From: Ottelia alismoides | Lineage: Eukaryota; Streptophyta; Magnoliopsida; Alismatales; Hydrocharitaceae | Assembly (NCBI GenBank): GCA_037367405.1 | Contig: JAZKJV010000682.1 | Coordinates: 1,224,501 to 1,288,500, forward strand | Reading direction: 5' to 3' | Length of the DNA stretch: 64,000 nt | Shown: in pieces, positions 1-10,800 of the stretch | Position numbering within the stretch: the stretch's first letter is position 1 | Layout of the letters: every line of letters starts with the position of its first letter | Translations under genes and position numbers: made by a program | The notes under the pieces: model-generated | Told to the model about the DNA's origin: nothing | The model's input: only the letters and a program-made list of their open reading frames with translations | Database searches by the model: none

Positions 1-2159
1 TTGACAATGGCCCCCATCCCCGTCGTTCTCTCTGAATCTTCCCACCCAGCTCATCTTTAACCGCCCCTGCATGAATTGAACCAAGCTCCATTACCTATTT
101 AAACCCATGATCGAAAGCTTTATTTGCCATTTGTAGAACTCTAGACTCCAACCCAAGCCATATCACGAAGGTGACAACTTCGTTCACAGCCCGTCGAGCA
201 AAGACAAGAATTGAAACTTTACTCTGGGTGCAATTAATCCAAGGATACCTCGATCATCTATGCAAATTCCCGGGGCCTGTTTGGTTGCAGGGTTGGACAG
301 GGTTGGGTTGGGCAGGGGTACCCCTGTGAATAGTAAACTGTGAGGAGGAGAACCCTGTTTGGTTGGAGGGGTAACCCGGGTTGGGCCAAGCCAACCCTGT
401 CCAACCCTCCAACCAAACAGGCCCGTAGAGGTGAATACTAAGGTGCTCCTCAGCACCTGATCCTTGGCGGACTAACCAAGTTTCATGTCCATCGGCTTTA
501 CGTCCGTGGACTTCTTCTTCTTGTTCATCTTTTTTCAGTTCTTCTTCTCCTTCCTCTATGTTGTCCCAATCGACTTGAACCGTCTCCACCCCATATTCTC
601 ATCATTCAACTTCCTTTTTTCTTCTCCCGTAATCACATCCACCCTTCGACCAACTTCCATGGTGGGAGGCCCGAATCCTCATTCCTTGGTAATTGCAGTA
701 GAGGACCCCCATTTTCTCCCCCATATCACGCACTGAGTTGACCTCTGAATGGGCATTCTTTTAGAAACTCGAAGGGGCTCATGTGCAATTTTTTAATAGA
801 CGGGCTCTTTTTTGGAATTAATGACAAGGGAAAACTGGCTACCCTTATTATAAGTCAACCGAATAGATATCTCATCTACCACAAAGTTTTCGTTTTACCT
901 ACAAGCATTACAATCTTCGTTGAATGCCTACAACACTTTTATGAACATTTCTGAAGGCACTGTGATATGTAAAACTCATATAGATAAAATAAATCAATGA
1001 TGACACATACCTAGTAGTTGACATGGAAGGGGTGATGCAGAATGAGGGACGAGCTGATTACTCAACGTGAGGGGTCATTGTCTATCTGGTTGTTATGTTA
1101 TCCATGAAAAACTTGGGACTTATTCAAGGCACTCTACCTTCTTGGTCATAGATTAAATATGGTTAAGGCCCCTCTAATGCTGACTTGGAACCTTCCTAAT
1201 GTTAAAGTTCAACGTAGAATCGCCTTTATCAAGAAGTTAACAAATCTCTATATCCCCTGGAAAGTAATCCTTTTAATTCAACCATTATGTCCCTCATGCC
1301 TTATAACATATGATCATTCGAATGTACAGAAGACACACTTGGTCAAGTGGGAAAATATCACCATATCCAAATCCAATGGGGTTGGGGCATTTTAACTTAA
1401 ACCTCTTCAACCTTTCCCTCTTAGGATCAAGAAGGATGCATGATGATGCGCTTCACGATTCCCCTCAAAATAGGAGAAACTCATCAAAGCCAAACTGCAC
1501 CAAAGAAGTTTGGTGGACGTCTATATGATATGTTGTCGAAACATCTTACGGAACTAGGCAATCTCACATCACAAACCCCTCCGAGATATATAGATCACAG
1601 CACCTGCATCTGCCAACCGCAGATCGGACCCCACGCCATTAACTTCTTCCTTCCACAAGAGTCCCCTCACATCACAGAACATGTGCCACGACCACCCCAC
1701 TTTTATTTTAATGTGAGAAAGAGAAACAAACATGCACAAGTACAAGATTCGCATTGGGCTCTATGTTGGTATACAGATAATCTCCTCTTCTTTATTTATT
1801 GAAAGAACACCAATAATTACAAAAAAGAATGTTGGCGCACAGACTACACAAAGCAAAGTTCTTACAATGGATAGGGTAAAGATATCTTTCGGAAATTCCT
1901 ATCATTTCAACCCCCGGGTCAGTCATTACAAATCAAATCCTGTTATTTCCCCCGGACTAACATGTACAAACTGACACATCCTGTGAATATCATAAGGAAA
2001 AAAAATGAAAAAATCGACAAGGGAATGAAAGGAGCCCCCTTGGAATAAGAATCATGGTCGTGATGTGTGACACAATACTACAAGAATCCAGTAATTATAC
2101 CCCGGCCTTCCTAATCTACATGGCGATCGTCGTCACGTCCTAACGATCCTTTGAACGAG
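1..2159. other. 3' flank of the telomere-binding gene; no other gene recognised
   Basis: This stretch lies downstream of the stop codon of the minus-strand gene ending at 2160, so its right part should hold that gene's 3' UTR. The open frames here (for example minus 589-254 and plus 1440-1802) are short, lack family motifs I know, and are broken by the MITE at 273-424. A 9-kb-style transposon decay background is likely, but I cannot assign a family. Apart from that MITE I see nothing that I can support as a gene. Confidence 0.5.
273..424. mobile_element. Short MITE with GGGCCTGTTTGGTTG inverted ends
   Basis: The left end reads GGGCCTGTTTGGTTGCAGGG and the right end is its near-perfect inverse (CCCTCCAACCAAACAGGCCC); the inner sequence GGTTGGACAGGGTTGG is also mirrored. 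The unit is about 152 bp with no coding capacity. The GGGCCTGTTTGGTT type of end is common in Tourist/Harbinger-like and hAT-like plant MITEs. I could not find a clear target duplication, so the superfamily is not settled. Confidence 0.7.
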
Positions 2160-5100
2160 TCAGAGATGGAGCGCGCACTGCTCGATTTTCAGCTGCAACT
2201 GCGTCGGCTTTACCTGGAGCTTAGCCTGGTGCTGCGACCAGTACGCGTGAGCCACGAGGACCCTGTCCAGGAGCTCCTGAGGGACGGGCTCGCCCCTCCT
2301 CTGCTGGGGTGATATCCTCGCCGTGTGAACCAAGGTCTTCCATTTGTCCTGCACCACACCGAAATAAACATGGAGAATTATTATTTATTACCCACCTCTT
2401 TGTTGAAAGGAATAATCGAGATGAATTTATTCAGACCCTAGAGCTCTCTTATATAGGAGAAAAGCTCTATGGGTAAATTACAGAAAAGGGACAAAAGAAA
2501 CAAATAACATAATTACTCTAACACTCCCCCTCAAGCTGGAGCATATATATCTATCATGCTCAGCTTGGAACAACACAGATGAAAAGGACCTCTAGCAAGA
2601 GCTTTGGTGAACATGTCTGCAATCTGCTCTCCTGATGATACATAAGAAGTTGAAATAAGCCCCTTTTGAATTAAGTCCCGTGTATAATGACAATCCACTT
2701 CGATGTGTTTTGTCCTTTCATGGAAGGCTGGATTATTGGCTATGAACAAGGCTGCCTGATTATCACATTTAAGATGCATGGGAAGTGGTACTTCAATAGT
2801 TAAATCAGTCAAGACCGATTTAACCCACATCATCTCAGCACTACCTTGGGCCATTGCCCTATATTCTGACTCTGCACTAGATCGAGCCACGACAGTTTGT
2901 TTCTTACTCTTCCATGCTACTGGTGAGCTGCCAACAAATACAATAAAGCCTGAAGTAGACTTTCTATCATTAGGGCACCCAGCATAGTCTGCATCAGCAC
3001 AACCTGTGACAGATATAGAGGTATCTTTCCTAAACAGAAGACCGGCACCTGGAGACGACTTCAGATATCTCAGGATCATAAAAACAGCATTCATGTGAGC
3101 CTGTCTGGGTTTCTCCATAAATTGACTTACCCTACTGACAGCGAAGGATATATCTGGTCGGGTAATAGTGACATATAACAACTTCCCCACGAGCTCTCTA
3201 TACCGTCTCTTGTCCACCTCCTCAGATTCATCATCATAGAGTTTGACATTAGGATCCATAGGAGTAGTAGCTGGTCTACATCCTGCCATTCCTGTCTCAG
3301 ATAACAGATCAGCAACATACTTCCGCTGTGTCATTACCATGCCTTGCTCATTTCTTGCAAACTCCAATCCCAAAAAGTAATGAAGTGTACCCAGATCCTT
3401 CGTAACAAACTGCTCACTAAGAAAATCCTTGGCCGCTTGAATGCCCTGCTTATTACTACCAGTGATAACAATATCATCCACATACACTAAGATGATCACA
3501 ATACCTTGCTGGTCTCTCTTTACAAAGAGAGTATGATCTGCTGTAGATCTGACGAAGCCCTTCTGTTCAATCAACTCTGAGAGCTTCTGAAACCAAGCTC
3601 GTGGACTCTGCTTTAGGCCATATATGGCCTTATGAAGACGGCACACCATGCTGGACTCCCCCTCAGCAGCAAACCCTGGTGGCTGCTACATATAGACCTC
3701 TTCCTGCAAGTCACCATACAAGAAAGCGTTCTTGACATCTAACTGAAACAGGGGCCAGTCACGGACAATAGCAACTGCAATGAGAATCCGTAAGGTAGAA
3801 TGACGGGCTACTGGAGAAAACGTCTCCTGATAGTCCACCCCATATGTTTGGGTGAAGCCACGAGCAACCAACCTGGCTTTGTATCTATCAACCGTACCAT
3901 CAACCCTATGCTTAACAGTAAAAACCCATTTGCTTCCAACTATGGACGCACCTGGTGGAGGATGTACAACACTCCACGTACCACGTGACTGTAATGCCGC
4001 CATCTCCTCTTCCATTGCCAAACGCCATGGACTGCTCTGTAATGCCTCCTGATATGACCTTGGGATTTCCACTGCTGATAACCCAAGGACGAACTTGCGA
4101 AACTCCGGGGACAACCGCTCCAAACAGGCCTGTGATGCAAAGTCCATCCCATATTTGGGATTCATTGTCCGTGAACGCTTTTGCCTTCTATGGGCAATAG
4201 GAAGATCAAGATCATCAACTGGAGTAGTGGTAGTAGCATCTGTGCCCTGTACATCTGTCTGCGCATGCAAATCACCCGTGCCATTAGTAGTACTCAAATG
4301 TTCATTACATACCTCGGGCGTGCTGGATGATGGAGAAGGCACATGAGCAGAGGGTCGACGCTGATAGACCTGAGGATAAAAAATAGAAGGTGGTGGTGGA
4401 GGTGGTGGTGGTATAGGCTGTGGTGGTGGTGGTGGAGGTGGTGGTGGTATAGGCTGTGGTGGTGGTGGCGGCAGAGTAGAGCATGGAATAGATGGTGGAG
4501 GAGGGACATAGATATCATCTCCTTCGTCTGACTGAGTGAGGTTGTCACCTGTAGGAGAGAAATACATAATGGATTCAAAGAAGGTGACATCAGCACTAAC
4601 ATGGTACCGTCGTCTAACTGGATCAAAACACCGATACCCTTTTTGGATTTTGGAATAACCCACAAAAATGCATTTGACAGCTCTGGGAGAGAGCTTGTCA
4701 AGACCAGGAGAGAAGAGATGAACAAATGCAACGGAGCCAAAGACGCGAGGTGTTAGTGAGAAAAGATCCTTCTCGGGAAACGCAGTTAAGAATGGGATCT
4801 TCTCTCCTAACACTGATGAAGGCATACGGTTGACCAGATAACAAGCAGTTAGAACCGCATCCCCCCAATAGGAGTGAGGGGCACGACTCTGAATCAAAAG
4901 GGTCCTGGTAATGTCCAACAAATGACGATGTTTCCGCTCAGCTACCCCATTTTGTTGGGAAGTGTAAGCACATGACTTCTGATGCACTATTCCTTGAGAC
5001 ATAAGGAATTTTGAGATATGAGAACTACATAATTCAAGAGCATTATCAGACCGTATGAACTTCACTCGAGCAGAATAAATATTCTTTATTTCAATAATGA

Positions 5101-8100
5101 AAGACTGGATAACAGATGCAGCATCAGACTTATTTTTAAGTAGAAAGACCCAAGAAAGTCTAGAGAAATCATCGACAGCAACAAGATAAAACCTGTGCCC
5201 TTGAAGATCAGGGACACGAGTGGGACCCCAAATATCAAAATGTAGCAGCTCAAAAAGACCATGATGACTTGGACCTATACGACTCAGAAAAGACGACCTG
5301 TGATGTTTGCCAAGTTGGCATGTCTCACACTGAAAATTAGACTTGGGAGAAATCTGTGGAAGAATATGGACCATATTTTGCAACGAAAGATGGCCAAATC
5401 GAAGATGCCAAGTGTAGGGTGACACCGATCCAGCCCTCATAGAAGAGATACCAGCATATGAAGATTGCACCAGTCGATAAAGACCTCCTTGCTCATGGCC
5501 AGTCCCAATCACTCTGCCCGTTAATATGTCCTGAAACACAAGAGTAGATGTGTCAAATATAGCACGGCAATGTAAATCTTTGGTGAGTTGACTAATAGAC
5601 AGCAAATTCATCGAGAACTTCGGTGCATAGAGAACATTGGACAGTCTCAAGGTAGGGGTCAACTGTACCTCCCCTTGACCAGTAATAGGGGAATATGTAC
5701 CATCAGCTATCACCACCGATCGTTCAAATTGAGCAGGATGAAAGACACTAAACTGACCTCTGTCACCACAGAGATGGTGTGATGCACCTGAATCAATGAT
5801 CCATTCTGATAGATCCGCCTTGTAACACGTAGTAAAGGCAATGGGTGCGGAACCTTTGAAGGCACCCACAGATGGGAAATCTACCTTGTTGTCTGACATG
5901 ACAGCAACAATAACATGTGAAGCACGGCTGGACAGAACTTATACTTCAGGCTTTGCGCGCAACAGGACTTGCGTGCACAGGACTTGCGTGCACACAAAAA
6001 AAACGCACATGCACATGCGACTTCAGACCGGAGGCTTTGCAAGGGCCGTCCACTACTAGGGTTTCCAGGAACCCTTCTCATTCATTCACAGCCCCTACGA
6101 TTGGGGTCTTCATTTGTAACCGCCGCCGCCAAGAGAAGAACTGGGAAGGAGACGCTACCTCCGCCTGCACGAGATCTGTTCGCAAGATCGGCAGGGCGGC
6201 GATGGGGGTCTACCCTGGAGGCCTTGCACACGGAGATATGCTGAAGCTTCACGGCACCAGATTCACGATCATACCTTCAAGCTCGTCTGCGCACGCTGTA
6301 TGCGCACGAGGGCGCGCACAGATGAGGGCGTGCGCCGATGACTGTTGTCTTCACTCGTGAGAGAAGGTATGCTCCAGAGAAGATCGCGCGTCTTCAGAGA
6401 AGGTCGCACGGAGAAGGGCTGAGCGGCTAGGCTGCACAGAGATGATAGCGCGCGTTGGAGAAGAGCCAAGGCGCGACTGGAGGCCTCCCTTCGCCGCTAG
6501 GGCGCGCGAGAGGCCAGGGATCGCCGCCGCTGCAACTGCGAGGGCACAGGAGACGCGGTGAACGAGGCGGCGGCGCCGATTGAGAGAGAGAGAGAAAAGG
6601 ACGGCGGGTGGGGTAGGATTAGGGTTAGGTTTCAAAACTCCGGCCTAGGACCGTTGCTCTGATACCATGTTGAAAGGAATAATCGAGATGAATTTATTCA
6701 GACCCTAGAGCTCTCTTATATAGGAGAAAAGCTCTATGGGTAAATTACAGAAAAGGGACAAAAGAAACAAATAACATAATTACTCTAACACTCTTAAAAT
6801 AAGCACACTTTGCTCTACTGTCCAAATCGTTTCGGGTATCTTATCCGAACTGGTTTCAATCATATGGGCAAGTGGGGCAACGCCAAGAACATCCACGGAT
6901 TTGGAACAGTCGGGGTTAAGTGGCGGTGGCCTATCCAGGGAGATTACACAGGTCAGTGGTTGGCTCCTGTTATTCTGGATAAGGATGTTGTGGGTAGTGA
7001 CGCTGATTGACCAAGCGGCTAAAGATGAAGAGGACGGCCAAGAAACCGTGTTCTAAAGATTCCAGTTCCATCTCAGAAAGTTCCAGTGATCTGATTCCGT
7101 GTGCCCACCTGGAAAATCTATAATCCAACACTTCCTATTTGAATGGCTCCGGGGCGGATAACCCCAACGGACAAAAGAAGATTCCTTGGATTGAACCTGG
7201 AAGATCCGTGGAGTATTCCCAAAACAAGGTTTAAGAGTACACGCAGACATCACATCACATCCTAATGATAATCCAATCTAATGGTTGAACAGTTAATCTC
7301 GAACGCGTGATTAGGGAGTTAGCTTGCAGTACGGGGAAAGAACACGTGCATGTTCTCGATCGCAAAATTAAAGACGGACCTTGAGATCGACGTAGGTGCG
7401 ATGCTTAGCGTCGTCAAAGGCCCGAAGCTTCACGTCTCGCCACCTATTTTGATTCCAACGTGGAGAAAAATCACACATGAGACGCTGCTTCACATGGTTT
7501 TTGACCTTTTTTATGCAAAAGAGGTGTGTACCTCCCCGTTCCGAGCTTCTCTACTGCTTGCACCAATGCCTCCACCTCCGTGACGGAGAACGGCCTCCTG
7601 ATCCGACGTGCCGCTTCCGACCTCCTCGGCTTGCCACTCTGCGATACCAACGACAAGGATGAGTCACCGTTAGTTGTGGTCACGGGGACCAAAGCCTTTG
7701 AGTTCGGAGTCAGGATGGTCAGTTCTTGGTCACCATCAATCCCAAATGCACGAGGACGTTTATGGGCATCTGGGTTGGCAGTGCCGCTGCCCACCCATGT
7801 TTCTGATGTGGGCAATGCTGGGAGCCTGAGAGAAATTAAACTTGATATTAAGTGATGAACAATTAGTCACCCAAAAAATTTGGTAACATGTTGGGTACCT
7901 TGCTAATGGCTCAGGGGATTCGCAGGAGAGCAAGGGAGGTGGATTGTCCGAGGCAAGTTGCAATGGAGCAAGGGTGGGGGTTGGTTCCAAGGTGAAGCCT
8001 AGAGTATCAAGCTTATCGCCACGTGTGATCCCTGCTTGGAGGAGGGTCCTGGTGTCATCCATCACCTTCCTGCCTCGCAGTATGAGGCCAACTCTGAGAC

Positions 8101-9524
8101 CGTTCCCGAGCAGTGCTGTCAGCGTCTCCAAAACTGTTCTCTGCCACAAAAGAGAAGACGAGTAGAACATCACTACATGTAAGATAACCAAAGCATGGAA
8201 TCGCATACAAAAATAGCACATGCTTATTACCTTGAGAGACTCCACGGTAGCATTCTCAGGCATCTCTATGAACACCTCTGGAATCTTGAAAGATTTGATC
8301 CTCAATTTCACTGTACAAAAACTAACCATGAGATCTCACAAAGAGATGGACGGGCGTCGTCTTTACAATCGTCATGAAAACACCTCATCATACCATTGCA
8401 ATCATCGGTTTCCACTGCCATTTTGGGCTTTGCTAGGAAAGATGACACCCCATCTCCTGTAAATAAACCAACAAATTCGTTAAGCACGGAAGAGCCACAT
8501 TCGCAGTAAATTGGATTTGATCCTGGAGGAATCAAGCTCAAACCTTCCACTTGGATGCAATCCACGCTCAACTTCCTCCTCTTGAATTGGGATCGCTGGG
8601 TCCTCTGGCGCTTGCAGCACGTTTTCCTGCTTCGAAACATGGGCGGTTTCACATCCACATCTGGCAGTACAGAGATTGAAAAAGATGCTACCTTTTAACT
8701 ACCAACCATACGTACAATCATCTCTCAATCAAAGTGGACTTGGATTGTTCTTCTGACAGAAGTGTACCTCTGCTGAAGAATTCACCGTCCAACAACATTG
8801 GTCCGACCTTCCAGAATTTGGAAGACCACACCTTTCTGATCTTCCTGTTTTGTTTACCTAAGGGATCTCGAACGACGGAGCCAGGATGAGTGCACCCTGA
8901 TGAATCATCCTCGTCGTCGCCACCATGATGATCCCTCTTCTTCGAATTTAGAATTTGATCCCGACAAGAAAGGACGTCCACACTGCTGTCCGAGCTCACC
9001 AAAGCCGGTGGTTTGTGATCAAGATCCATACCATAATCTACAGGACCCCGCAATTTTATGGCTGCAGTGCCTCTATCAACTACCATGGCCTTGTCGGATC
9101 CGTTCCGTGCTGCATCAGATGCATGTGATACAATAGAACAAGATGACGTCTGGCCGTGTGCATCGCAGCTTGCTCGGCAGTAAGGATCGACCTTCATGAG
9201 CTTCGTCTCAACAATGTCCTTCAAGATGTAAGCTTTTTGATCTCCAGAATTCAAAGTTTGGTCCTTTCTCTTCTCTCCAAGAAGCATACCTGCAACTGTT
9301 GCAAGCATGTCCATGGCACCCAGCCGATCTACCTCGGGGCTCCTCCAGAGATCCGACCGCTTCTTCTGCAACAGAATCCATGAGTTCGAATTAAATCTTG
9401 TCTAAAACGGTGAATCGGGATATATGGAACTGGGAAAACATACCCGAATTGATCTTGATCCTTGGGGCAACTCAGGCACCCGGTAGCCATTAAAACCGAA
9501 ATCTGATTTCTTATGCAACACCAT
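2160..9524 (-). CDS. TRP1-like: Telomere repeat-binding protein, TRP1/TBP1 (TRFL) family, 8 coding exons
   Basis: Coding exons on the minus strand: 9524-9444, 9365-8768, 8660-8394, 8310-8231, 8140-7899, 7825-7532, 7443-7380 and 2348-2160. All junctions are GT-AG and all phases match, giving 1815 nt (604 codons plus TGA). The N-terminus [20 protein letters not shown] and the nearby MDMLATVAG motif are family hallmarks. A ubiquitin-like domain spans about residues 316-395 (KLRIKSF...LGFTLEP). The C-terminal Myb domain (about 498-556, [13 protein letters not shown]...) ends in the telobox [13 protein letters not shown] at 539-551; in this family it binds double-stranded TTTAGGG repeats in the nucleus. 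The codon for R521 is split, and the Myb domain is spread over exons 6, 7 and 8. The last intron is about 5.0 kb because a copia element sits in it; without the element it would be about 0.64 kb. No inactivating lesion is visible. The exon 3 donor at 8393 was chosen because it restores the usual N-V-K-L-R-I-K-S-F junction; an alternative donor at 8366 would leave only a 56-bp intron. Confidence 0.93.
2401..2523 (-). repeat. 3' LTR of Copia-1 (123 bp)
   Basis: Read on the minus strand the LTR starts TGTTAGAG, carries a TATA-like CTATATAAG, then an AATAAA polyadenylation-type signal, and ends CTTTCAACA. It is identical to the copy at 6668-6790. At 123 bp it is short for a Ty1/copia LTR. Confidence 0.95.
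2531..3685 (-). pseudogene. Copia-1 pol, C-terminal part (RT end and RNase H)
   Basis: This is the in-frame continuation of the polyprotein after the stop at 3686-3688. It holds the second half of the copia reverse transcriptase (GLKQSPRAW, then [11 protein letters not shown] with the catalytic DD pair) and the RNase H domain ([25 protein letters not shown], and [11 protein letters not shown] near the end). The frame is open to its natural stop at 2531. It would only be made by readthrough of the upstream stop. Confidence 0.93.
3686..5899 (-). pseudogene. Copia-1 gag remnant, protease, integrase and RT start
   Basis: The ORF starts at the gag ATG (5899, [10 protein letters not shown]). After about 20 residues it jumps in frame to protease sequence that in Copia-2 lies about 900 bp further on, so nearly all gag including the zinc knuckle is lost. 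The protease motif DSGASHH starts at residue 36. Integrase follows, with an HHCC zinc region (about residues 160-205) and DDE core segments ([20 protein letters not shown]). A proline-rich linker at plus 4385-4476 precedes the RT start ([25 protein letters not shown]). The frame stops at codon 738 (TAG, 3686-3688), where Copia-2 has a glutamine codon. This one stop is the only break in an otherwise open 1123-codon frame. Confidence 0.93.
5900..6655 (-). other. Copia-1 5' leader
   Basis: This is the untranslated leader between the primer site and the first ATG of the element. It is GC-rich with many GCGCGC-type runs, as is the leader of Copia-2 (41202-41709). Open frames on both strands here show no family motif, and I treat them as chance frames. 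Confidence 0.75.
6656..6667 (-). other. Copia-1 primer binding site (initiator Met-tRNA)
   Basis: The minus strand reads TGGTATCAGAGC directly inside the 5' LTR. This is the standard Ty1/copia primer site complementary to the 3' end of plant initiator methionine tRNA. Confidence 0.96.
6668..6790 (-). repeat. 5' LTR of Copia-1 (123 bp)
   Basis: Identical to the 3' LTR at 2401-2523. It contains the TATA-like promoter sequence CTATATAAG (minus strand) from which the element would be transcribed. Full identity of the two LTRs implies few or no substitutions since insertion. Confidence 0.95.
6796..7379 (-). other. Upstream remainder of the last intron of the telomere-binding gene
   Basis: This is the intron sequence between the donor at 7379-7378 and the copia target duplication. 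The other remainder is 2349-2395, ending in the acceptor at 2350-2349. I see no coding or RNA feature in it. Confidence 0.8.
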
Positions 9525-9637
9525 ATCAGGAAACAGATGCGCAAAAGAGGACGAAGCTCTTCAGCTGGAAATGGAAATGCCACGGAAATCCAAACCCTAT
9601 CCGCAGATCCTACACCGTTCAAGATAATTAATTCAGC

Positions 9638-10385
9638 CTGCACGAGCAGATCGATCGATTGAGAAGACTGGATTTCCGACAATAAAAATCGAAACAGGAC
9701 GTCCAAATATCTGAACAAAATTTGAGCAACGCCGAGAAAGGAACTCATTTGTTAACATTTTTAACAAAACTAGATGGATCGTGCCAAAGTAACGAACAGA
9801 AGTTATCGGAAACTCCGTCTTCAACAAAACCAAAGAGCAAGTGGAGATAGAATTTCCATGCCTTAGCAGAGTCAAAATCTCATCCAAATTCAAGAGACCA
9901 ACCATCTCAAACGTAACAATTCAAACCCAAAACCTATCATAACTCTCGAGATCCCGAATATTATTCTCGAAACGCGCAATTCGCTCGATCCGAATAAACA
10001 GCTTCGAATTATACAAATCATGAAAGAAAAGATGCGTCTTTGGAAATCGGAACTGCTCATGTTCCTGGAAATTCTCGTGATCCCTAACAAAACGCGCGCC
10101 TTTTACCATCCTTTCGATCCAAAACATCGAGATTTGAGACCAACCTGCAAAAGACCATCGCAGAAAACCAACAAACCACACAATTGAGCAAGAACGGTCC
10201 AGAAATGTGTCAAATTAACGAGTTCTACAGCTAGGAACAAAAACCCACATCGAATTCCAGAAGATCCACAAGAACTCCGGCGAAAATTCGATCAAGGAAA
10301 CACGAAAGATGGAGCTGAAAACCCCCTCCTTGACAAAAACCCAAAACCCCAAGATAATTGGCCGAAACCAACACCAACCACTCAC
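9638..10385 (-). other. Probable 5' UTR intron of the telomere-binding gene
   Basis: A strong donor GTGAGTGG lies at 10385 on the minus strand, just after a short GC-rich exon-like stretch. A plausible acceptor is GTGCAG before 9637, though GTGTAG near 9610 or TTCCAG near 9560 would also fit. The ATG used for the CDS is at 9524, and no coding frame typical of the family lies in this interval. The donor is convincing; the acceptor is a guess. Confidence 0.55.
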
Positions 10386-10616
10386 CTGTAACCTCCGCCG
10401 AGATCAGATCGCGAATTGGATCTCAGAGGTTAGAAATTCGCACCCCACACGGTACCATTTGCTCCAAACAAAGAGCTGCGTTCGTTGTTGTTGTGTTGTG
10501 TTCTCTACGAAACCTCGCCACCTCTCTCTCCCCTTTTTTTCCTACTATCTTTCTCTCTCTTATAACCTTGAGATGTCCAAAACCCTCTGAAACCCACAAC
10601 CGCCAGCACCACCTCA
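10386..10616 (-). other. Probable first non-coding exon of the telomere-binding gene
   Basis: The stretch upstream of the GTGAGTGG donor is rich in GA on the minus strand (GAGAGAG near 10545-10560), as often seen in plant 5' leaders. A TATAAG box on the minus strand at about 10650-10645 would place transcription start near 10615. The exact start is inferred. Confidence 0.5.
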
Positions 10617-10800
10617 TATTTGCTTAAACCCCCTCCCCTGGGGTCTTATACGTTTGACCGCAACCGGCATAGCCGGTAAAGCCCACCTCAACCCGTGCTA
10701 CCTCCCGCCGTTCCCTTGAGGGCCACCCCACCACGACCGGTTCCCTCCAAGCGTGGGCCGCTCGTATGGTTCCACCATTGGGATCGCGCGCACGCTTCTT
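10617..10800 (-). promoter_or_regulatory. Probable core promoter of the telomere-binding gene
   Basis: On the minus strand there is a TATAAGACC box at 10650-10642, and a TGGGCC (site II type) motif near 10755 on the plus strand. Site II motifs are common in promoters of housekeeping and cell-cycle-linked plant genes. Only position and motif support this; there is no expression evidence. Confidence 0.4.

Larger units (their letters stand above)
2401..6790 (-). mobile_element. Copia-1: complete but gag-deleted Ty1/copia retrotransposon
   Basis: The element is 4390 bp and bounded by two 123-bp LTRs (TGTTG...TAACA on the plus strand) that I read as identical base for base. The 5-bp duplication CTCTT flanks it (2396-2400 and 6791-6795). 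The tRNA-iMet primer site lies directly inside the 5' LTR (6656-6667), and a purine tract (GAGGGGGAG on the minus strand) abuts the 3' LTR at about 2524-2532. The order protease, integrase, RT, RNase H is that of Ty1/copia. It sits in the last intron of the telomere-binding gene in the same orientation as the gene. Most of gag is missing and pol holds one stop, so it cannot be autonomous. It is related to Copia-2 at 36881-41839. Confidence 0.97.

Noticed and set aside
4343..4531. Trp-rich small frame on the plus strand
   Set aside because: Antisense of the proline-rich linker between integrase and RT in Copia-1.
5917..6635. Overlapping frames in the Copia-1 leader
   Set aside because: GC-rich leader between primer site and gag ATG; no similarity to gag or other family is visible.
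7760..8329. Single 189-codon frame on the minus strand
   Set aside because: It is a chance join of exons 4 and 5 of the telomere-binding gene through an open intron, and runs on into the next intron.
8311..8366. Very short 56-bp intron 3 using the donor at 8366
   Set aside because: The donor at 8393 gives an 83-bp intron and the family junction before KLRIKSF.
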